The notes under the pieces were generated by a model. That model saw only the letters and a list, made by a program, of their open reading frames with translations. It made no database searches and was not told the origin of the DNA. From contig CACYME010000034.1 of NCBI GenBank assembly GCA_902775475.1, positions 1 to 64,000 on the forward strand: a DNA stretch of 64,000 nt, read 5' to 3'. Positions 10,125 through 19,050 of this stretch are shown here, one piece after another. Made by a program: the position numbers and the translations under genes. The DNA is from an uncultured Prevotellaceae bacterium. Its GTDB lineage: Bacteria > Bacteroidota > Bacteroidia > Bacteroidales > Bacteroidaceae. The number at the start of each line of letters is the position of its first letter. Positions within the stretch are counted from its first letter, which is position 1.

Positions 10125-11801
10125 ATGACGATAGAGAAACGATTGTTGCTTTACATGCTGTTTGCCGCGCTGCAAGCCAGCGCTGCTATCGACCATTCAT
10201 GCCCCGAAGTGCGCATTGTGCCCGAGCGTCTGCCCAGCATGAACGTGCCGCGCAGCGGGCACAACATCTTCTATGCCGACGGCGAGCTGACGGCAGCGGG
10301 TGGCCACACCACCAACTTCGTGCCAACGCCCACCGCCGAGTACTACGCCGACGGCGAGTGGCACCTGATGGATATGGCCTACAGTCACGACAATGGCTTT
10401 GCCGTAGTCCTGGGCTCGGATGAGGTCGTTTTAGGCGGTGGGCACGCCGAGCCGTTAGGCATCGGGCAGACCTTCATGGTGGAGCGCTACCAGCCGTCGA
10501 CGCACACGTTTGAGGGCTTTGGCTGCTTAGACCGTCGGCGCGTGCTGGCTGCTGCCACCCTGCTGGCCGACGGGCGCATCATCATCAGCGGCAATCACTA
10601 TGCCGACGATGCCATAGGCTGCTTCGACGGGCAAAGCCAGGTGCAGCATCTGCGTAGTGTAAGGCAGGGGCGCAGCAATCCCTACGTACTGCGCATAGGC
10701 GGCGACGAGGCGTTCATCCTGGGCGGCAACGACGAGCGCGACCGCCACCTGGACACCATCTATGTAGACCGTCTGAAGGGCGATGCCGTGCGTGTGCCGC
10801 TGTTAGAGCAGTGGCGACCGGTCTACACCGACCAGCCGTTCAGCAGTGATGCCTGCCGCATAGGCCACGACACTTATCTATTGACGGCTACCGACAAGAC
10901 AGGTCAACTGGCAGTCTTCAAGGTGGGCAACCAGCAGGGGGAGCCCGTCATCTCGCTGCTGCCAACGGCCACCCCGATACCGATGCGGAGCCAGTGGGGA
11001 ACGATTGCCTACAAAGGCCCGGTCGTGGTCGACAGTGTGCGCCAGCGGGGCTACGTCATAGGCGTCGACAGTCTGTACCACCGCCAGTATGTACTGGCCA
11101 TCGACTATGGTCGGCAACCAGCAGGACTGACGCTCTGCTATACCGACCCGATGGAGCACGCTGCCATCACCACCCCCGTTGTCACGCCCGACGGCGACCT
11201 ACTGCTGGCGGGCGGCATCCCCGGCGACAACTACAAGCCGCTGGCCGACGTCTGGCTCTACCATTTCGGCACCGAGGCGGCTGCAGCCGCCACTTCGTGG
11301 CCGGCGTGGCCGTGGGCGGCCGTCTTTGCTGCGCTGTCAGTAGCCTTTCTCGCGTACATTATATATATACGCCGCCGCAGCAGCAGACAGATGGTGACCG
11401 ATACTGATACTGAGCTGCCGCCGGCAGCCGTCCAGGGCGATACGTCTCAGCCTGACGCTAAGGCTGCTGAGCTCATGGAGCGCATCAGCCGGCTCATGGA
11501 TCAGGACAGGCTCTACCTGCGCAGCGACCTGAAGGTGCAGGACGTGGCCGTGGCCCTGCAGACGAACAGCAGCTATGTCAGCGAGTGCATCAACAGCCTC
11601 CGTGGCCAGTCGTTCTCGCAGTTGGTCAACACCTGCCGCGTGCGCCATGCCCAGGAGCTGTTGCGCCGCCAGCCCGACTTAAAGACGACCATCGTGGCCA
11701 TCGAGTCGGGCTTCAGCACCGAGGCCTCCTTCTTCCGCAACTTCAAGGCCGTCGCGGGCATGACCCCTCGCGAGTGGCTAACCACCTTATCGGAGGCTTA
11801 A
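10125..11801 (+). CDS. Membrane-tethered AraC-family regulator with kelch-like sensor domain
   Basis: The 558-residue protein has three parts. A signal/anchor (residues 1-20, RLLLYMLFAALQASA) leads into about 360 residues of kelch/galactose-oxidase-like repeats (GELTAAGGHTTNFVPT, EVVLGGGHAEPL, EAFILGGNDERDR, GDLLLAGGIPGDN). A transmembrane helix lies at about 391-412 and ends in YIIYIRRRSSRQ. The cytoplasmic C terminus has an AraC helix-turn-helix domain at about 455-556, with VQDVAVALQTNSSYVSECIN and the second helix region IVAIESGFSTEASFFRNFK. The layout implies a periplasmic sensor wired directly to DNA without a kinase. It has its own promoter and follows the Asp-box and BACON genes, which are candidate targets. 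No histidine-kinase or receiver motif was seen, so it is not a standard hybrid two-component protein. Confidence 0.8.
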   Translation: MTIEKRLLLYMLFAALQASAAIDHSCPEVRIVPERLPSMNVPRSGHNIFYADGELTAAGGHTTNFVPTPTAEYYADGEWHLMDMAYSHDNGFAVVLGSDEVVLGGGHAEPLGIGQTFMVERYQPSTHTFEGFGCLDRRRVLAAATLLADGRIIISGNHYADDAIGCFDGQSQVQHLRSVRQGRSNPYVLRIGGDEAFILGGNDERDRHLDTIYVDRLKGDAVRVPLLEQWRPVYTDQPFSSDACRIGHDTYLLTATDKTGQLAVFKVGNQQGEPVISLLPTATPIPMRSQWGTIAYKGPVVVDSVRQRGYVIGVDSLYHRQYVLAIDYGRQPAGLTLCYTDPMEHAAITTPVVTPDGDLLLAGGIPGDNYKPLADVWLYHFGTEAAAAATSWPAWPWAAVFAALSVAFLAYIIYIRRRSSRQMVTDTDTELPPAAVQGDTSQPDAKAAELMERISRLMDQDRLYLRSDLKVQDVAVALQTNSSYVSECINSLRGQSFSQLVNTCRVRHAQELLRRQPDLKTTIVAIESGFSTEASFFRNFKAVAGMTPREWLTTLSEA

Positions 11802-11837
11802 AAATAGTTAAATGTGGACATCTTCAGGCCTTTTCGG

Positions 11838-11868
11838 TTGTGTATGTCGGGAAATATCCGTAACTTTG
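11838..11868 (+). promoter_or_regulatory. Promoter of rpsJ
   Basis: TTG at 11838-11840, a 20-base gap and TAACTTTG at 11861-11868 match the Bacteroidetes consensus. The leader is about 95 nt and carries the tandem word GTAAATCAGTAAATCGTAAA just before the start codon. Confidence 0.8.
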
Positions 11869-11969
11869 CAGCCCCAAATAGGAAAAAGCAGATTGCCGCT
11901 GAGCAAATGACTCTTTAGCAGCTCTGTCCAAATAGAAAATAGTAAATCAGTAAATCGTAAATTAAAACA

Positions 11970-12275
11970 ATGAGTCAGAAAATTCGTATCAAGCTGAAGA
12001 GCTACGACCACAAATTGGTCGACAAGTCAGCCGAGAAGATTGTGAAGGCCGTGAAGGCCACAGGTGCCCAGATCAGCGGCCCGATTCCCCTCCCCACCCA
12101 CAAGCGTATCTACACCGTCAACCGCTCGACCTTCGTCAACAAGAAGGCTCGTGAGCAGTTCCAGCTGAGCGACTACAAGCGCCTCATCGACATCTATAGC
12201 TCGACCGCCAAGACCGTTGACGCCCTGATGAAGCTCGAACTCCCCAGCGGCGTGGAAGTGGAGATCAAGGTATAG
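11970..12275 (+). CDS. rpsJ: 30S ribosomal protein S10
   Basis: S10 is a head protein of the 30S subunit and in other bacteria also a NusB partner in antitermination. The 101-residue product starts [20 protein letters not shown] and has the diagnostic [29 protein letters not shown] stretch near residues 35-63. It normally leads the S10 operon, but here it has its own promoter and a hairpin terminator 27 bases after its stop. It is therefore at least partly uncoupled from rplC. Confidence 0.97.
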   Translation: MSQKIRIKLKSYDHKLVDKSAEKIVKAVKATGAQISGPIPLPTHKRIYTVNRSTFVNKKAREQFQLSDYKRLIDIYSSTAKTVDALMKLELPSGVEVEIKV

Positions 12276-12302
12276 GAATATAGCTTTGACAGCAATAGAC
12301 TG

Positions 12303-12342
12303 AACAGCGGAGCACTGCCCTCAAGGGTGTTGCTCCGCTGTT
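12303..12342 (+). terminator. Hairpin terminator after rpsJ
   Basis: AACAGCGGAGCA (12303-12314) pairs perfectly with TGCTCCGCTGTT (12331-12342). An inner CCCT/AGGG pair closes the loop. The following T tract is short (AGGTTTTC), so termination may be partial. Confidence 0.7.
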
Positions 12343-12440
12343 AGGTTTTCAGGACGCCGTGCATGCTGATAGCTGCCGTGGCTATTACATTGAAACCGAA
12401 GACGGCCTGTTAAATAATCATAAATTATTAGTGGCAACTA

Positions 12441-12471
12441 TTGCGTATATATATAATTCTTTGTACCTTTG
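12441..12471 (+). promoter_or_regulatory. Promoter of the rplC-led ribosomal operon
   Basis: TTG at 12441-12443, a 20-base gap and TACCTTTG at 12464-12471 fit the consensus. It would start transcription near 12478, giving a leader of about 180 nt. Confidence 0.75.
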
Positions 12472-12658
12472 CACCCGCAAAGTGTGTATTGCGCTGGCCT
12501 TGATGCTAACAATGCACTGAAAAAGAGCGATTTAGCCTTCAATTATGAACAAGCTGTCGCACCCTTTTTAAGTGTGTTTGTGTGTGAAAGGAAGTAAGAT
12601 GGCACTTAAAAAGAAACAAAATATTTTTTTTACATTATTCAAAATTATTAAAACTGAA

Positions 12659-13273
12659 ATGCCAGGATTATTAGGAAAGAAAATCGGAATGACTTCCGTT
12701 TTCAGTGCCGACGGCAAGAACGTGCCGTGCACTGTTATCGAAGCTGGTCCTTGCGTTGTGACACAGGTCAAAACCGTTGAGAAGGATGGCTATAAGGCCT
12801 TCCAGCTGGCTTTTGGCGATGCTAAGGAGAAGAACACAAGCAAACCCATGATGGGCGTGTTCAAGAAGGCAGGCACAAACCCCAAGGCCCACTTGGCCGA
12901 GTTCAAGTTTGACGAGGACTACAACCTGGGTGACACCATCACCGTAGAGCTTTTCGCTGACGCAGAGTTCGTAGACGTTGTAGGAACCTCGAAAGGTAAG
13001 GGATTCCAGGGCGTTGTGAAGCGTCATGGTTTCGGCGGCGTAGGCCAGAGTACTCACGGTCAGGACGACCGTCTGCGCAAGCCCGGTTCTATCGGTGCCT
13101 GCTCGTACCCCGCTAAGGTGTTCAAGGGAATGCGCATGGGTGGCCACATGGGTGGCGACCGCGTGACGACGCAGAACCTGAAGGTGCTTAAAGTGATTCC
13201 TGAGAAGAACCTGCTCATCATCAAGGGCAGCGTGGCAGGATGCAATGGTTCAACCCTCTTAATCAAGAAGTAA
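12659..13273 (+). CDS. rplC: 50S ribosomal protein L3
   Basis: L3 binds near the 3' end of 23S rRNA and is an early assembly protein that reaches toward the peptidyl transferase centre. The ATG at 12659 gives the standard [16 protein letters not shown] terminus and 204 residues. The central loop [20 protein letters not shown] and the [14 protein letters not shown] segment are conserved. It heads a tightly spaced run with rplD (4 bp downstream) and rplW. An upstream in-frame start at 12572 is rejected because the added 29 residues are non-homologous. Confidence 0.97.
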   Translation: MPGLLGKKIGMTSVFSADGKNVPCTVIEAGPCVVTQVKTVEKDGYKAFQLAFGDAKEKNTSKPMMGVFKKAGTNPKAHLAEFKFDEDYNLGDTITVELFADAEFVDVVGTSKGKGFQGVVKRHGFGGVGQSTHGQDDRLRKPGSIGACSYPAKVFKGMRMGGHMGGDRVTTQNLKVLKVIPEKNLLIIKGSVAGCNGSTLLIKK

Positions 13274-13277
13274 GAAA

Positions 13278-13907
13278 ATGGAAGTTAGTGTATTGAACAT
13301 CAAAGGTCAGGAGACCGGAAGAAAGGTGACCCTGAACGAGGCTATCTTCGGGATTGAACCTAATGACCACGTCATTTATCTCGACGTGAAGCAGTATATG
13401 GCCAACCAGCGCCAGGGCAACGCCAAGTCGAAGGAACGCAGCGAGATCAGCGGTTCTACCCGCAAGCTCGGTCGCCAGAAGGGCGGCGGCGGTGCTCGTC
13501 ATGGTGATATCAACTCGCCCCTGCTGCGTGGTGGTGGCCGCGTGTTTGGTCCGAAGCCCCGTGACTACAGCTTCAAGCTGAACAAGAAGGTGAAGCAGCT
13601 CGCTCGCAAGTCGGCTCTGTCCTACAAGGCCCAGGAGAATGCTGTGCTGGTGCTTGAAGACTTTGCTTTTGACGCCCCCAAGACTAAAGAAATGGTAAAT
13701 ATTGCTAAAAATCTTAAAGTCGACGGCAAGAAGCTCCTCTTCGTTTTGCCAGATGCAAATAAAAATGTATATTTGTCGGCTCGTAACCTGCAGGGTACAG
13801 ATGTGATTGAGGCTGCGAAAGTCAATACGTACAAAATTCTGGACGCTGACGTGCTCGTCATCACTGAGAAGTCACTGGAGACAATCGACGGAATCTTAAA
13901 CAAGTAA
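13278..13907 (+). CDS. rplD: 50S ribosomal protein L4
   Basis: L4 has a globular domain on the 50S surface and a long loop lining the peptide exit tunnel. The product is 209 residues. The basic loop [19 protein letters not shown] at about residues 60-78 is intact, followed by [20 protein letters not shown]. In gamma-proteobacteria L4 autoregulates the S10 operon; the long leader before rplC could host an analogous control, but this is inference. Gene spacing to rplC and rplW is short. Confidence 0.97.
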   Translation: MEVSVLNIKGQETGRKVTLNEAIFGIEPNDHVIYLDVKQYMANQRQGNAKSKERSEISGSTRKLGRQKGGGGARHGDINSPLLRGGGRVFGPKPRDYSFKLNKKVKQLARKSALSYKAQENAVLVLEDFAFDAPKTKEMVNIAKNLKVDGKKLLFVLPDANKNVYLSARNLQGTDVIEAAKVNTYKILDADVLVITEKSLETIDGILNK

Positions 13908-13923
13908 AAGGATAGTAAGAGAT

Positions 13924-14223
13924 ATGGCATTTATCATTAAACCGCTGGTCACTGAGAAGATGACCAAAATCACGGAGAAGCGCCCCAATATGTATGGCTT
14001 CCTCGTGCGTCCTGAGGCTAACAAGGTCGAAATCCAGAAGGAAGTGGAAGCTCAATTCAACGTTACGGTTGAGTCGGTGAACACGATGCGCTACGCTGGC
14101 AAGCGCAGTCAGCGCTATACGAAAGCCGGTCTCGTGAGGGGACATAAGAGCGCTTTCAAAAAGGCTATCGTCACTTTGAAGGAGGGCGATGAAATTGATA
14201 TTTACAGCAATATTGAACAATAA
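13924..14223 (+). CDS. rplW: 50S ribosomal protein L23
   Basis: L23 lies at the exit of the polypeptide tunnel and is the docking site for trigger factor and SRP. The 99-residue protein has [24 protein letters not shown] at its start and the [21 protein letters not shown] basic loop. The gene is 16 bp after rplD and 2 bp before rplB, so it is part of the same transcript. Confidence 0.96.
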   Translation: MAFIIKPLVTEKMTKITEKRPNMYGFLVRPEANKVEIQKEVEAQFNVTVESVNTMRYAGKRSQRYTKAGLVRGHKSAFKKAIVTLKEGDEIDIYSNIEQ

Positions 14224-14225
14224 AA

Positions 14226-15053
14226 ATGGCAGTACGTAAATTAAAGCCCGTAACTCCGGGCCAAAGGCACAAAATTATTGGCACGTTCGAGGATATTACT
14301 GCATCCGTGCCAGAGAAGTCTCTCGTTTACGGTAAGCGCTCTACCGGCGGTCGAAACAACACCGGTAAGATGACCGTGCGCTACATGGGCGGCGGCCACA
14401 AGAGGAAGTATCGTCTCATCGACTTCAAGCGAGAGAAAGATGGTGTTCCTGCTGTGGTGAAGACTATCGAGTACGACCCGAACCGCTCGGCTCGCATAGC
14501 TCTTCTCTTCTATGCAGATGGTGAAAAACGCTACATTATTGCTCCCAATGGACTGCAGGTTGGCTCGACACTGCTCTCTGGGGCTGAGGCTGCACCCGAG
14601 GTGGGTAATGCCCTGCCGCTGGCCAACATCCCTGTGGGTACGGTGATTCACAACATTGAGCTCCGTCCCGGTCAAGGTGCCCTGCTCGTTCGTTCGGCTG
14701 GTAATTTTGCTCAGCTTACTTCTCGTGAAGGAGACTATTGCGTGATTAAGCTCCCCTCGGGTGAGACGCGCAAGGTGCTCTCTGCTTGTAAGGCTACCGT
14801 TGGTGCCGTTGGCAACTCTGACCACGCTCTTGAGCAGTCGGGTAAGGCTGGCCGCTCGCGCTGGCTGGGTCGCCGCCCCCACAACCGTGGTGTTGTGATG
14901 AACCCGCACGATCACCCGATGGGTGGTGGTGAAGGCCGCCAGAGCGGTGGACATCCGCGCTCACGCAACGGTCTGTACGCTAAGGGTCTGAAGACGCGCG
15001 CACCGAAGAAGCTTTCAAACAAGTACATCATTGAAAGAGCTAACAAGAAGTAA
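14226..15053 (+). CDS. rplB: 50S ribosomal protein L2
   Basis: L2 is required for subunit association and peptidyl transferase function. It is 275 residues, the usual length. Hallmarks are [20 protein letters not shown] near 39-58, the [13 protein letters not shown] segment, and the [18 protein letters not shown] motif near 223-240 containing the conserved histidine. The gene begins 2 bp after the rplW stop. Confidence 0.98.
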   Translation: MAVRKLKPVTPGQRHKIIGTFEDITASVPEKSLVYGKRSTGGRNNTGKMTVRYMGGGHKRKYRLIDFKREKDGVPAVVKTIEYDPNRSARIALLFYADGEKRYIIAPNGLQVGSTLLSGAEAAPEVGNALPLANIPVGTVIHNIELRPGQGALLVRSAGNFAQLTSREGDYCVIKLPSGETRKVLSACKATVGAVGNSDHALEQSGKAGRSRWLGRRPHNRGVVMNPHDHPMGGGEGRQSGGHPRSRNGLYAKGLKTRAPKKLSNKYIIERANKK

Positions 15054-15074
15054 TCAAGAAAACAAGAGTAAATT

Positions 15075-15341
15075 ATGAGTCGTTCATTAAAGAAAGGTCC
15101 GTACATCAATGTCTCTCTCGAGAAGAAGGTTCTCGCCATGAATGAGAGCGGCAAGAAAAACGTCGTGAAGACTTGGGCCAGGGCATCAATGATCTCACCC
15201 GATTTCGTGGGTCATACTGTTGCAGTTCATAACGGTAACAAATTTATCCCTGTTTACATTACTGAGAACATGGTTGGCCATAAGCTCGGTGAGTTCGCAC
15301 CCACGCGTCGCTTCGGTGGCCACGCCGGTAACAAGAAGTAA
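15075..15341 (+). CDS. rpsS: 30S ribosomal protein S19
   Basis: S19 forms a complex with S13 in the 30S head near the A site. The product is 88 residues with [18 protein letters not shown] at the start and the signature [24 protein letters not shown] near 55-78. It follows rplB by 21 bp. The 47-bp spacer to rplV is a tandem GAAAATTGAA-type repeat. Confidence 0.97.
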   Translation: MSRSLKKGPYINVSLEKKVLAMNESGKKNVVKTWARASMISPDFVGHTVAVHNGNKFIPVYITENMVGHKLGEFAPTRRFGGHAGNKK

Positions 15342-15344
15342 TCC

Positions 15345-15388
15345 CAGGGAGAATTGAAAATTGAACAAAAGAAAATTGAAAATTAACA
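15345..15388 (+). repeat. Tandem GAAAATT words before rplV
   Basis: The spacer is almost entirely copies of GAAAATTGAA (AGAATTGAAAATTGAAC, AGAAAATTGAAAATTAAC) and ends right before the rplV ATG. It belongs to a set of word-repeat leaders seen across the window. Confidence 0.7.
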
Positions 15389-15796
15389 ATGGGAGCAAGA
15401 AAACATATTAAGGCTGAAGAGAGAAAAGCAGCTCTTAAGACACAGTATTTTGCAAAGCTGAAAGGCTGTCCTTCTTCCCCTCGCAAGATGCGCTATGTCG
15501 TTGATATGATTCGCGGCATGGAGGTGAACCGCGCACTCGGTGTGCTTCACTTCTCGAAGAAGGCTGCTGCCGCTGACGTGGAGAAACTCCTCCGCTCGGC
15601 CATTGCCAACTGGGAACAGAAGAATGATCGCAAGGCTGAGGCCGGCGAGCTGTTCATCACCCGCGTGTTCGTTGACGAGGGTGTTACTATGAAACGAATG
15701 AGACCGGCGCCTCAGGGACGTGGATATCGTATCCGCAAGCGTTCTAACCACGTGACCCTGTTTGTCGACGCTAAAACTAATGACGTAAAAGAATAA
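15389..15796 (+). CDS. rplV: 50S ribosomal protein L22
   Basis: L22 spans the 50S subunit and its beta-hairpin helps form the constriction of the exit tunnel. The 135-residue protein has [22 protein letters not shown] near 29-50 and the hairpin region [25 protein letters not shown] near 98-122, which is where macrolide-resistance changes occur in other species. It is followed by rpsC after 5 bp. Confidence 0.97.
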   Translation: MGARKHIKAEERKAALKTQYFAKLKGCPSSPRKMRYVVDMIRGMEVNRALGVLHFSKKAAAADVEKLLRSAIANWEQKNDRKAEAGELFITRVFVDEGVTMKRMRPAPQGRGYRIRKRSNHVTLFVDAKTNDVKE

Positions 15797-15801
15797 TCAG
15801 C

Positions 15802-16536
15802 ATGGGACAGAAAGTTAATCCGATTAGCAATCGTCTGGGCATCGTCCGCGGTTGGGATTCAAATTGGTTCGGAGGCAAGGACTTCGGAGACAACCTGGTA
15901 GAGGATCAGAAAATCCGCAAGTACCTCAACGAGCGTCTGGCCAAGGCCAGCGTGTCGAGAATTGTCATCGAGCGCACACTGAAGCTGGTTACCATTACTA
16001 TCTGCACGGCACGTCCGGGTATCGTCATTGGTAAGAGTGGACAAGAGGTAGACAATCTGAAGGACGAGCTGAAGAAGCTCTTCGACAAGGAGATTCAGAT
16101 TAACATCTATGAGGTGAAGCGTCCGGAACTCGACGCCACAATCGTTGCCAACAATATCGCTCGCCAGATTGAGGGCAAGATTGCTTATCGCCGCGCTATC
16201 AAGCAGGCTATTGCCAACACCATGCGTGCTGGCGCTGAGGGTATCAAGGTACAGATCTCGGGCCGTCTGAATGGCGCTGAAATCGCACGCAGTGAGATGC
16301 TCAAGGAAGGCCGTACGCCTTTACACACCTTCCGTGCTGACATCGATTTCTGCCAGGCAGAGGCTCTGACCAAAGTGGGACTGCTGGGTATCAAAGTGTG
16401 GATTTGCCGTGGTGAAGTGTATGGTAAGGTTGACCTTGCCCCCAACTTCTCACAGGAGAAACAGGGACCCCGTGGCAACGGCGGTAACAGGGATGGCCGT
16501 AAGTTCCGTGGTGATAAGAAAAGAAATAACCGTTAA
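15802..16536 (+). CDS. rpsC: 30S ribosomal protein S3
   Basis: S3 lines the mRNA entry channel and has helicase-related function with S4 and S5. The product is 244 residues. A type II KH domain is visible around [20 protein letters not shown] (about 72-92), and the C-terminal domain has [16 protein letters not shown]. The tail after residue 220 is rich in Gly, Arg and Asn ([20 protein letters not shown]), a lineage-specific basic extension. Confidence 0.97.
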   Translation: MGQKVNPISNRLGIVRGWDSNWFGGKDFGDNLVEDQKIRKYLNERLAKASVSRIVIERTLKLVTITICTARPGIVIGKSGQEVDNLKDELKKLFDKEIQINIYEVKRPELDATIVANNIARQIEGKIAYRRAIKQAIANTMRAGAEGIKVQISGRLNGAEIARSEMLKEGRTPLHTFRADIDFCQAEALTKVGLLGIKVWICRGEVYGKVDLAPNFSQEKQGPRGNGGNRDGRKFRGDKKRNNR

Positions 16537-16553
16537 AAGAAAGAGAAGCTATC

Positions 16554-16982
16554 ATGTTACAGCCTAAAAGAGTAAGATATAGAAGGCCTCAGGACGGACG
16601 TGGCAACAAAGGCAACGCCCACAGAGGTACGACGCTGGCTTTCGGCTCCTTCGGCATCAAGACCCTTGACGCCAAGTGGATTGACAGCCGCCAGATTGAG
16701 GCAGCTCGTGTTGCCATCAACCGTTACATGAACCGTGAAGGTCAGGTGTGGATCCGCATCTTCCCCGACAAGCCCATTACCCGCAAGCCTGCTGACGTGC
16801 GAATGGGTAAAGGTAAGGGTGATCCCGCTGGATGGGTGGCACCCGTCACTCCTGGCCGCATCCTCTTCGAGGTAGAGGGCGTTCCCTTCGACGTGGCCAA
16901 GGAGGCTCTGCGCCTCGGTGCACAGAAGCTGCCCGTGAAGACCAAGTTTGTTGTTAGACGTGACTATGATAAAAATGCCTGA
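16554..16982 (+). CDS. rplP: 50S ribosomal protein L16
   Basis: L16 positions the A-site tRNA in the 50S subunit. The 142-residue product has the N-terminal [18 protein letters not shown], the [18 protein letters not shown] stretch near 24-41, and the conserved [16 protein letters not shown] loop near 83-98. The gene lies between rpsC and rpmC with short spacers. Confidence 0.97.
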   Translation: MLQPKRVRYRRPQDGRGNKGNAHRGTTLAFGSFGIKTLDAKWIDSRQIEAARVAINRYMNREGQVWIRIFPDKPITRKPADVRMGKGKGDPAGWVAPVTPGRILFEVEGVPFDVAKEALRLGAQKLPVKTKFVVRRDYDKNA

Positions 16983-16987
16983 TTGAT

Positions 16988-17182
16988 ATGAAAACGAAGG
17001 AAATTAGAGAACTCGAGACCAAGGATCTGGCCGAGCGCATCGAGGAGTCGGTTGCCAAGTACAACCAGATGAAGTTCAACCACAACGTCACTCCGCTGGA
17101 GAATCCATCGTTGATCAAGGCTGCACGTCGTGACATCGCACGCATGAAGACGGAGCTCCGTCAGAGAGAACTTAACAAATAA
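16988..17182 (+). CDS. rpmC: 50S ribosomal protein L29
   Basis: L29 is a small helical protein next to L23 at the tunnel exit. At 64 residues it has [20 protein letters not shown] and the [23 protein letters not shown] end that marks the family. It ends 2 bp before the rpsQ start codon. Confidence 0.96.
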   Translation: MKTKEIRELETKDLAERIEESVAKYNQMKFNHNVTPLENPSLIKAARRDIARMKTELRQRELNK

Positions 17183-17184
17183 CA

Positions 17185-17396
17185 ATGGTCCAGATGGAAA
17201 CAAGAAATTTAAGAAAGACAAGACAGGGTGTCGTTATCAGCAACAAGATGGATAAAACCATTGTTATTGCCGCTAAGTTCAAGGAGAAGCACAGAATGAG
17301 TGCAACGTTGGCGACACCGTGCTCATCATGGAGACACGCCCGCTGTCGAAGACCAAGCGCTGGAGATTAGTACAAATCGTAGAAAAAGCTAAGTAA
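17185..17396 (+). pseudogene. rpsQ: 30S ribosomal protein S17, broken by an internal deletion and frameshift
   Basis: S17 is a primary 16S rRNA binder. The reading frame from 17185 (or the ATG at 17194, [14 protein letters not shown]) is normal through KFKEKH at 17275-17292. It then shifts and would end at 17370 with unrelated residues. A second frame from 17295 reads [19 protein letters not shown] and continues to the correct C terminus [12 protein letters not shown], stopping at 17394-17396. Relative to the family, about 18 codons plus one base (the PIYG...HDEK part) are missing at 17292/17293. Flanking genes are intact. Since S17 should be needed, an assembly or sequencing error is as likely as a true mutation. 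Confidence 0.85.
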
Positions 17397-17398
17397 TT

Positions 17399-17764
17399 AT
17401 GATACAGACAGAATCAAGACTTACGGTAGCTGACAACAGCGGTGCACGCGAGGCTCTCTGCATCCGTGTGCTCGGTGGTACACGCCGCCGCTATGCAAGC
17501 GTTGGCGATGTCATCGTCGTCGCCATCAAGAATGCCATTCCTACGAGTGATGTGAAAAAGGGCACAGTATCGAAGGCTCTGATTGTTCGTACGAAGAAGG
17601 AAATCCGTCGTGCTGACGGTTCGTATATCCGCTTCGATGACAATGCTTGCGTGCTCCTTAACAATGCGGGCGAGCTCCGCGGTAGCCGTATCTTTGGCCC
17701 CGTGGCTCGTGAGCTCCGTGCAGTAAACATGAAGGTCGTGTCTTTGGCACCTGAGGTTCTTTAA
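17399..17764 (+). CDS. rplN: 50S ribosomal protein L14
   Basis: L14 forms part of an intersubunit bridge and binds L19 and the silencing factor RsfS in other bacteria. The 121-residue protein contains [22 protein letters not shown] near 10-31 and [27 protein letters not shown] at the end. It begins 2 bp after the reading frame remnant of rpsQ, as in intact operons. Confidence 0.97.
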   Translation: MIQTESRLTVADNSGAREALCIRVLGGTRRRYASVGDVIVVAIKNAIPTSDVKKGTVSKALIVRTKKEIRRADGSYIRFDDNACVLLNNAGELRGSRIFGPVARELRAVNMKVVSLAPEVL

Positions 17765-17785
17765 CAATTAAAGTATTAAGAAGTA

Positions 17786-18103
17786 ATGAGCAAGTTACAT
17801 ATCAAGAAAAACGACACAGTCTACGTTCTGGCCGGTGAGGACAAGGGCAAGACTGGCAAGGTGCTGAAGGTCTTGGTTGAGAAGCAGCGCGCTATTGTTG
17901 AGGGTGTGAACATCGTCAACAAGAGCACGAAGCCCAGTGCCAAGAATCCTCAGGGTGGCTTCGAGAAGGTCGAGGCTCCCATACATATCTCGAATTTAAG
18001 TTTGATTGACCCGAAGAGCGGCAAGCCTACTCGTGTTTCCATTAAGCATGAGGGCAAGAACGTTATCCGTGTGGCCAAAAAGTCAGGGGAGGAGATTAAG
18101 TAA
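17786..18103 (+). CDS. rplX: 50S ribosomal protein L24
   Basis: L24 initiates 50S assembly at the 5' end of 23S rRNA. The product is 105 residues with the KOW motif [19 protein letters not shown] near 12-30 and [19 protein letters not shown]. Its stop codon overlaps the rplE start (TAATG), so the two are translationally coupled. Confidence 0.97.
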   Translation: MSKLHIKKNDTVYVLAGEDKGKTGKVLKVLVEKQRAIVEGVNIVNKSTKPSAKNPQGGFEKVEAPIHISNLSLIDPKSGKPTRVSIKHEGKNVIRVAKKSGEEIK

Positions 18104-18657
18104 TGAATACAGCACAACTTAAGAAGACCTATGCTGAGCAGATTGCTCCGGCATTGATGAAGCAGTTCAACTATACTTCTGCCATGCAGATTCCTGTCCT
18201 GAAGAAGATCGTGGTCAATCAGGGTCTCGGCGATGCCACTCAGGATAAGAAGATTATTGAGGTGGCTATCAATGAGATTACCACTATCTGCGGTCAGAAG
18301 GCTGTTGCTACCTATTCGAAGAAGGATATCGCAAACTTCAAGGTTCGTAAGAAGATGCCTATCGGCGTGATGGTCACACTGCGTCGTGAGCGCATGTATG
18401 AGTTCCTTGAGAAGCTCGTGCGCATCGCCCTGCCCCGTATCCGCGACTTCAAGGGTATCGAGAGCAAACTGGACGGACGTGGCAACTACACTCTTGGTAT
18501 CCAGGAGCAGATTATCTTCCCCGAAATCAACATCGATTCCGTTGACCGCATCCAGGGAATGAACATCACCTTTGTTACCACTGCCAAGACTGATGAGGAG
18601 GGCTATGCCCTGCTCAAGGCTTTCGGACTTCCTTTCAAAAACGCTAAAAACGACTAA
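18103..18657 (+). CDS. rplE: 50S ribosomal protein L5
   Basis: L5 binds 5S rRNA and forms an intersubunit bridge with S13. It is 184 residues. Visible family segments are [21 protein letters not shown] near 28-48, [25 protein letters not shown] near 68-92, and [20 protein letters not shown] near 128-147. The start overlaps the rplX stop by one base. Confidence 0.97.
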   Translation: MNTAQLKKTYAEQIAPALMKQFNYTSAMQIPVLKKIVVNQGLGDATQDKKIIEVAINEITTICGQKAVATYSKKDIANFKVRKKMPIGVMVTLRRERMYEFLEKLVRIALPRIRDFKGIESKLDGRGNYTLGIQEQIIFPEINIDSVDRIQGMNITFVTTAKTDEEGYALLKAFGLPFKNAKND

Positions 18658-18663
18658 AGAGAT

Positions 18664-18981
18664 ATGGCAAAAGAATCAATGAAGGCCCGTGAGGTCAAGC
18701 GTGCCAAGCTGGTTGCCCGTTACGCCGAGAAGCGTGCTGCACTGAAGAGCATCATTGCTCACGCCGATGTGAACACCGAAGAGGGAGCTATCGCTGCCTA
18801 TGAGGCTGCCCGCAAGCTGCAGAGCATTCCCCGCAACGCCAATCCTATCCGCCTGCACAACCGTTGCAAGATTACTGGCCGTCCCAAGGGATATATGCGC
18901 CAGTTCGGTCTCTCGCGTATTCAGTTCCGTGAGATGGCTTCCAGCGGTCTCATCCCCGGCGTGAAGAAGGCAAGCTGGTAA
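18664..18981 (+). CDS. rpsN: 30S ribosomal protein S14, zinc-independent type
   Basis: S14 completes the 30S head. The protein is 105 residues and lacks the paired cysteines of the zinc-ribbon form, so it is the C-minus type. It has [30 protein letters not shown], a slightly longer acidic middle ([18 protein letters not shown]), and the conserved [23 protein letters not shown] near 67-89. It lies 6 bp after rplE. Confidence 0.96.
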   Translation: MAKESMKAREVKRAKLVARYAEKRAALKSIIAHADVNTEEGAIAAYEAARKLQSIPRNANPIRLHNRCKITGRPKGYMRQFGLSRIQFREMASSGLIPGVKKASW

Positions 18982-19050
18982 ACAATTGCTGAGAAAAGTA
19001 GTAATTTTAATATTGTCGGGGGAGTCCCGATTAATTAAACAATTCATTTT

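Larger units (their letters stand above)
12276..12658 (+). other. rpsJ-rplC intergenic region with terminator, promoter and long leader
   Basis: This 383-bp gap contains a terminator hairpin at 12303-12342, a promoter at 12441-12471, and a leader of about 180 nt before rplC. The leader has a run of eight T and several GTGTGT words but no recognised riboswitch or ORF. An in-frame upstream ATG at 12599 would add a low-complexity extension to L3 and was not used. Confidence 0.6.

Noticed and set aside
12572..12658. N-terminal extension of L3 from an upstream in-frame ATG
   Set aside because: The extra 29 residues are low complexity and L3 proteins begin at MPGLLGKK.
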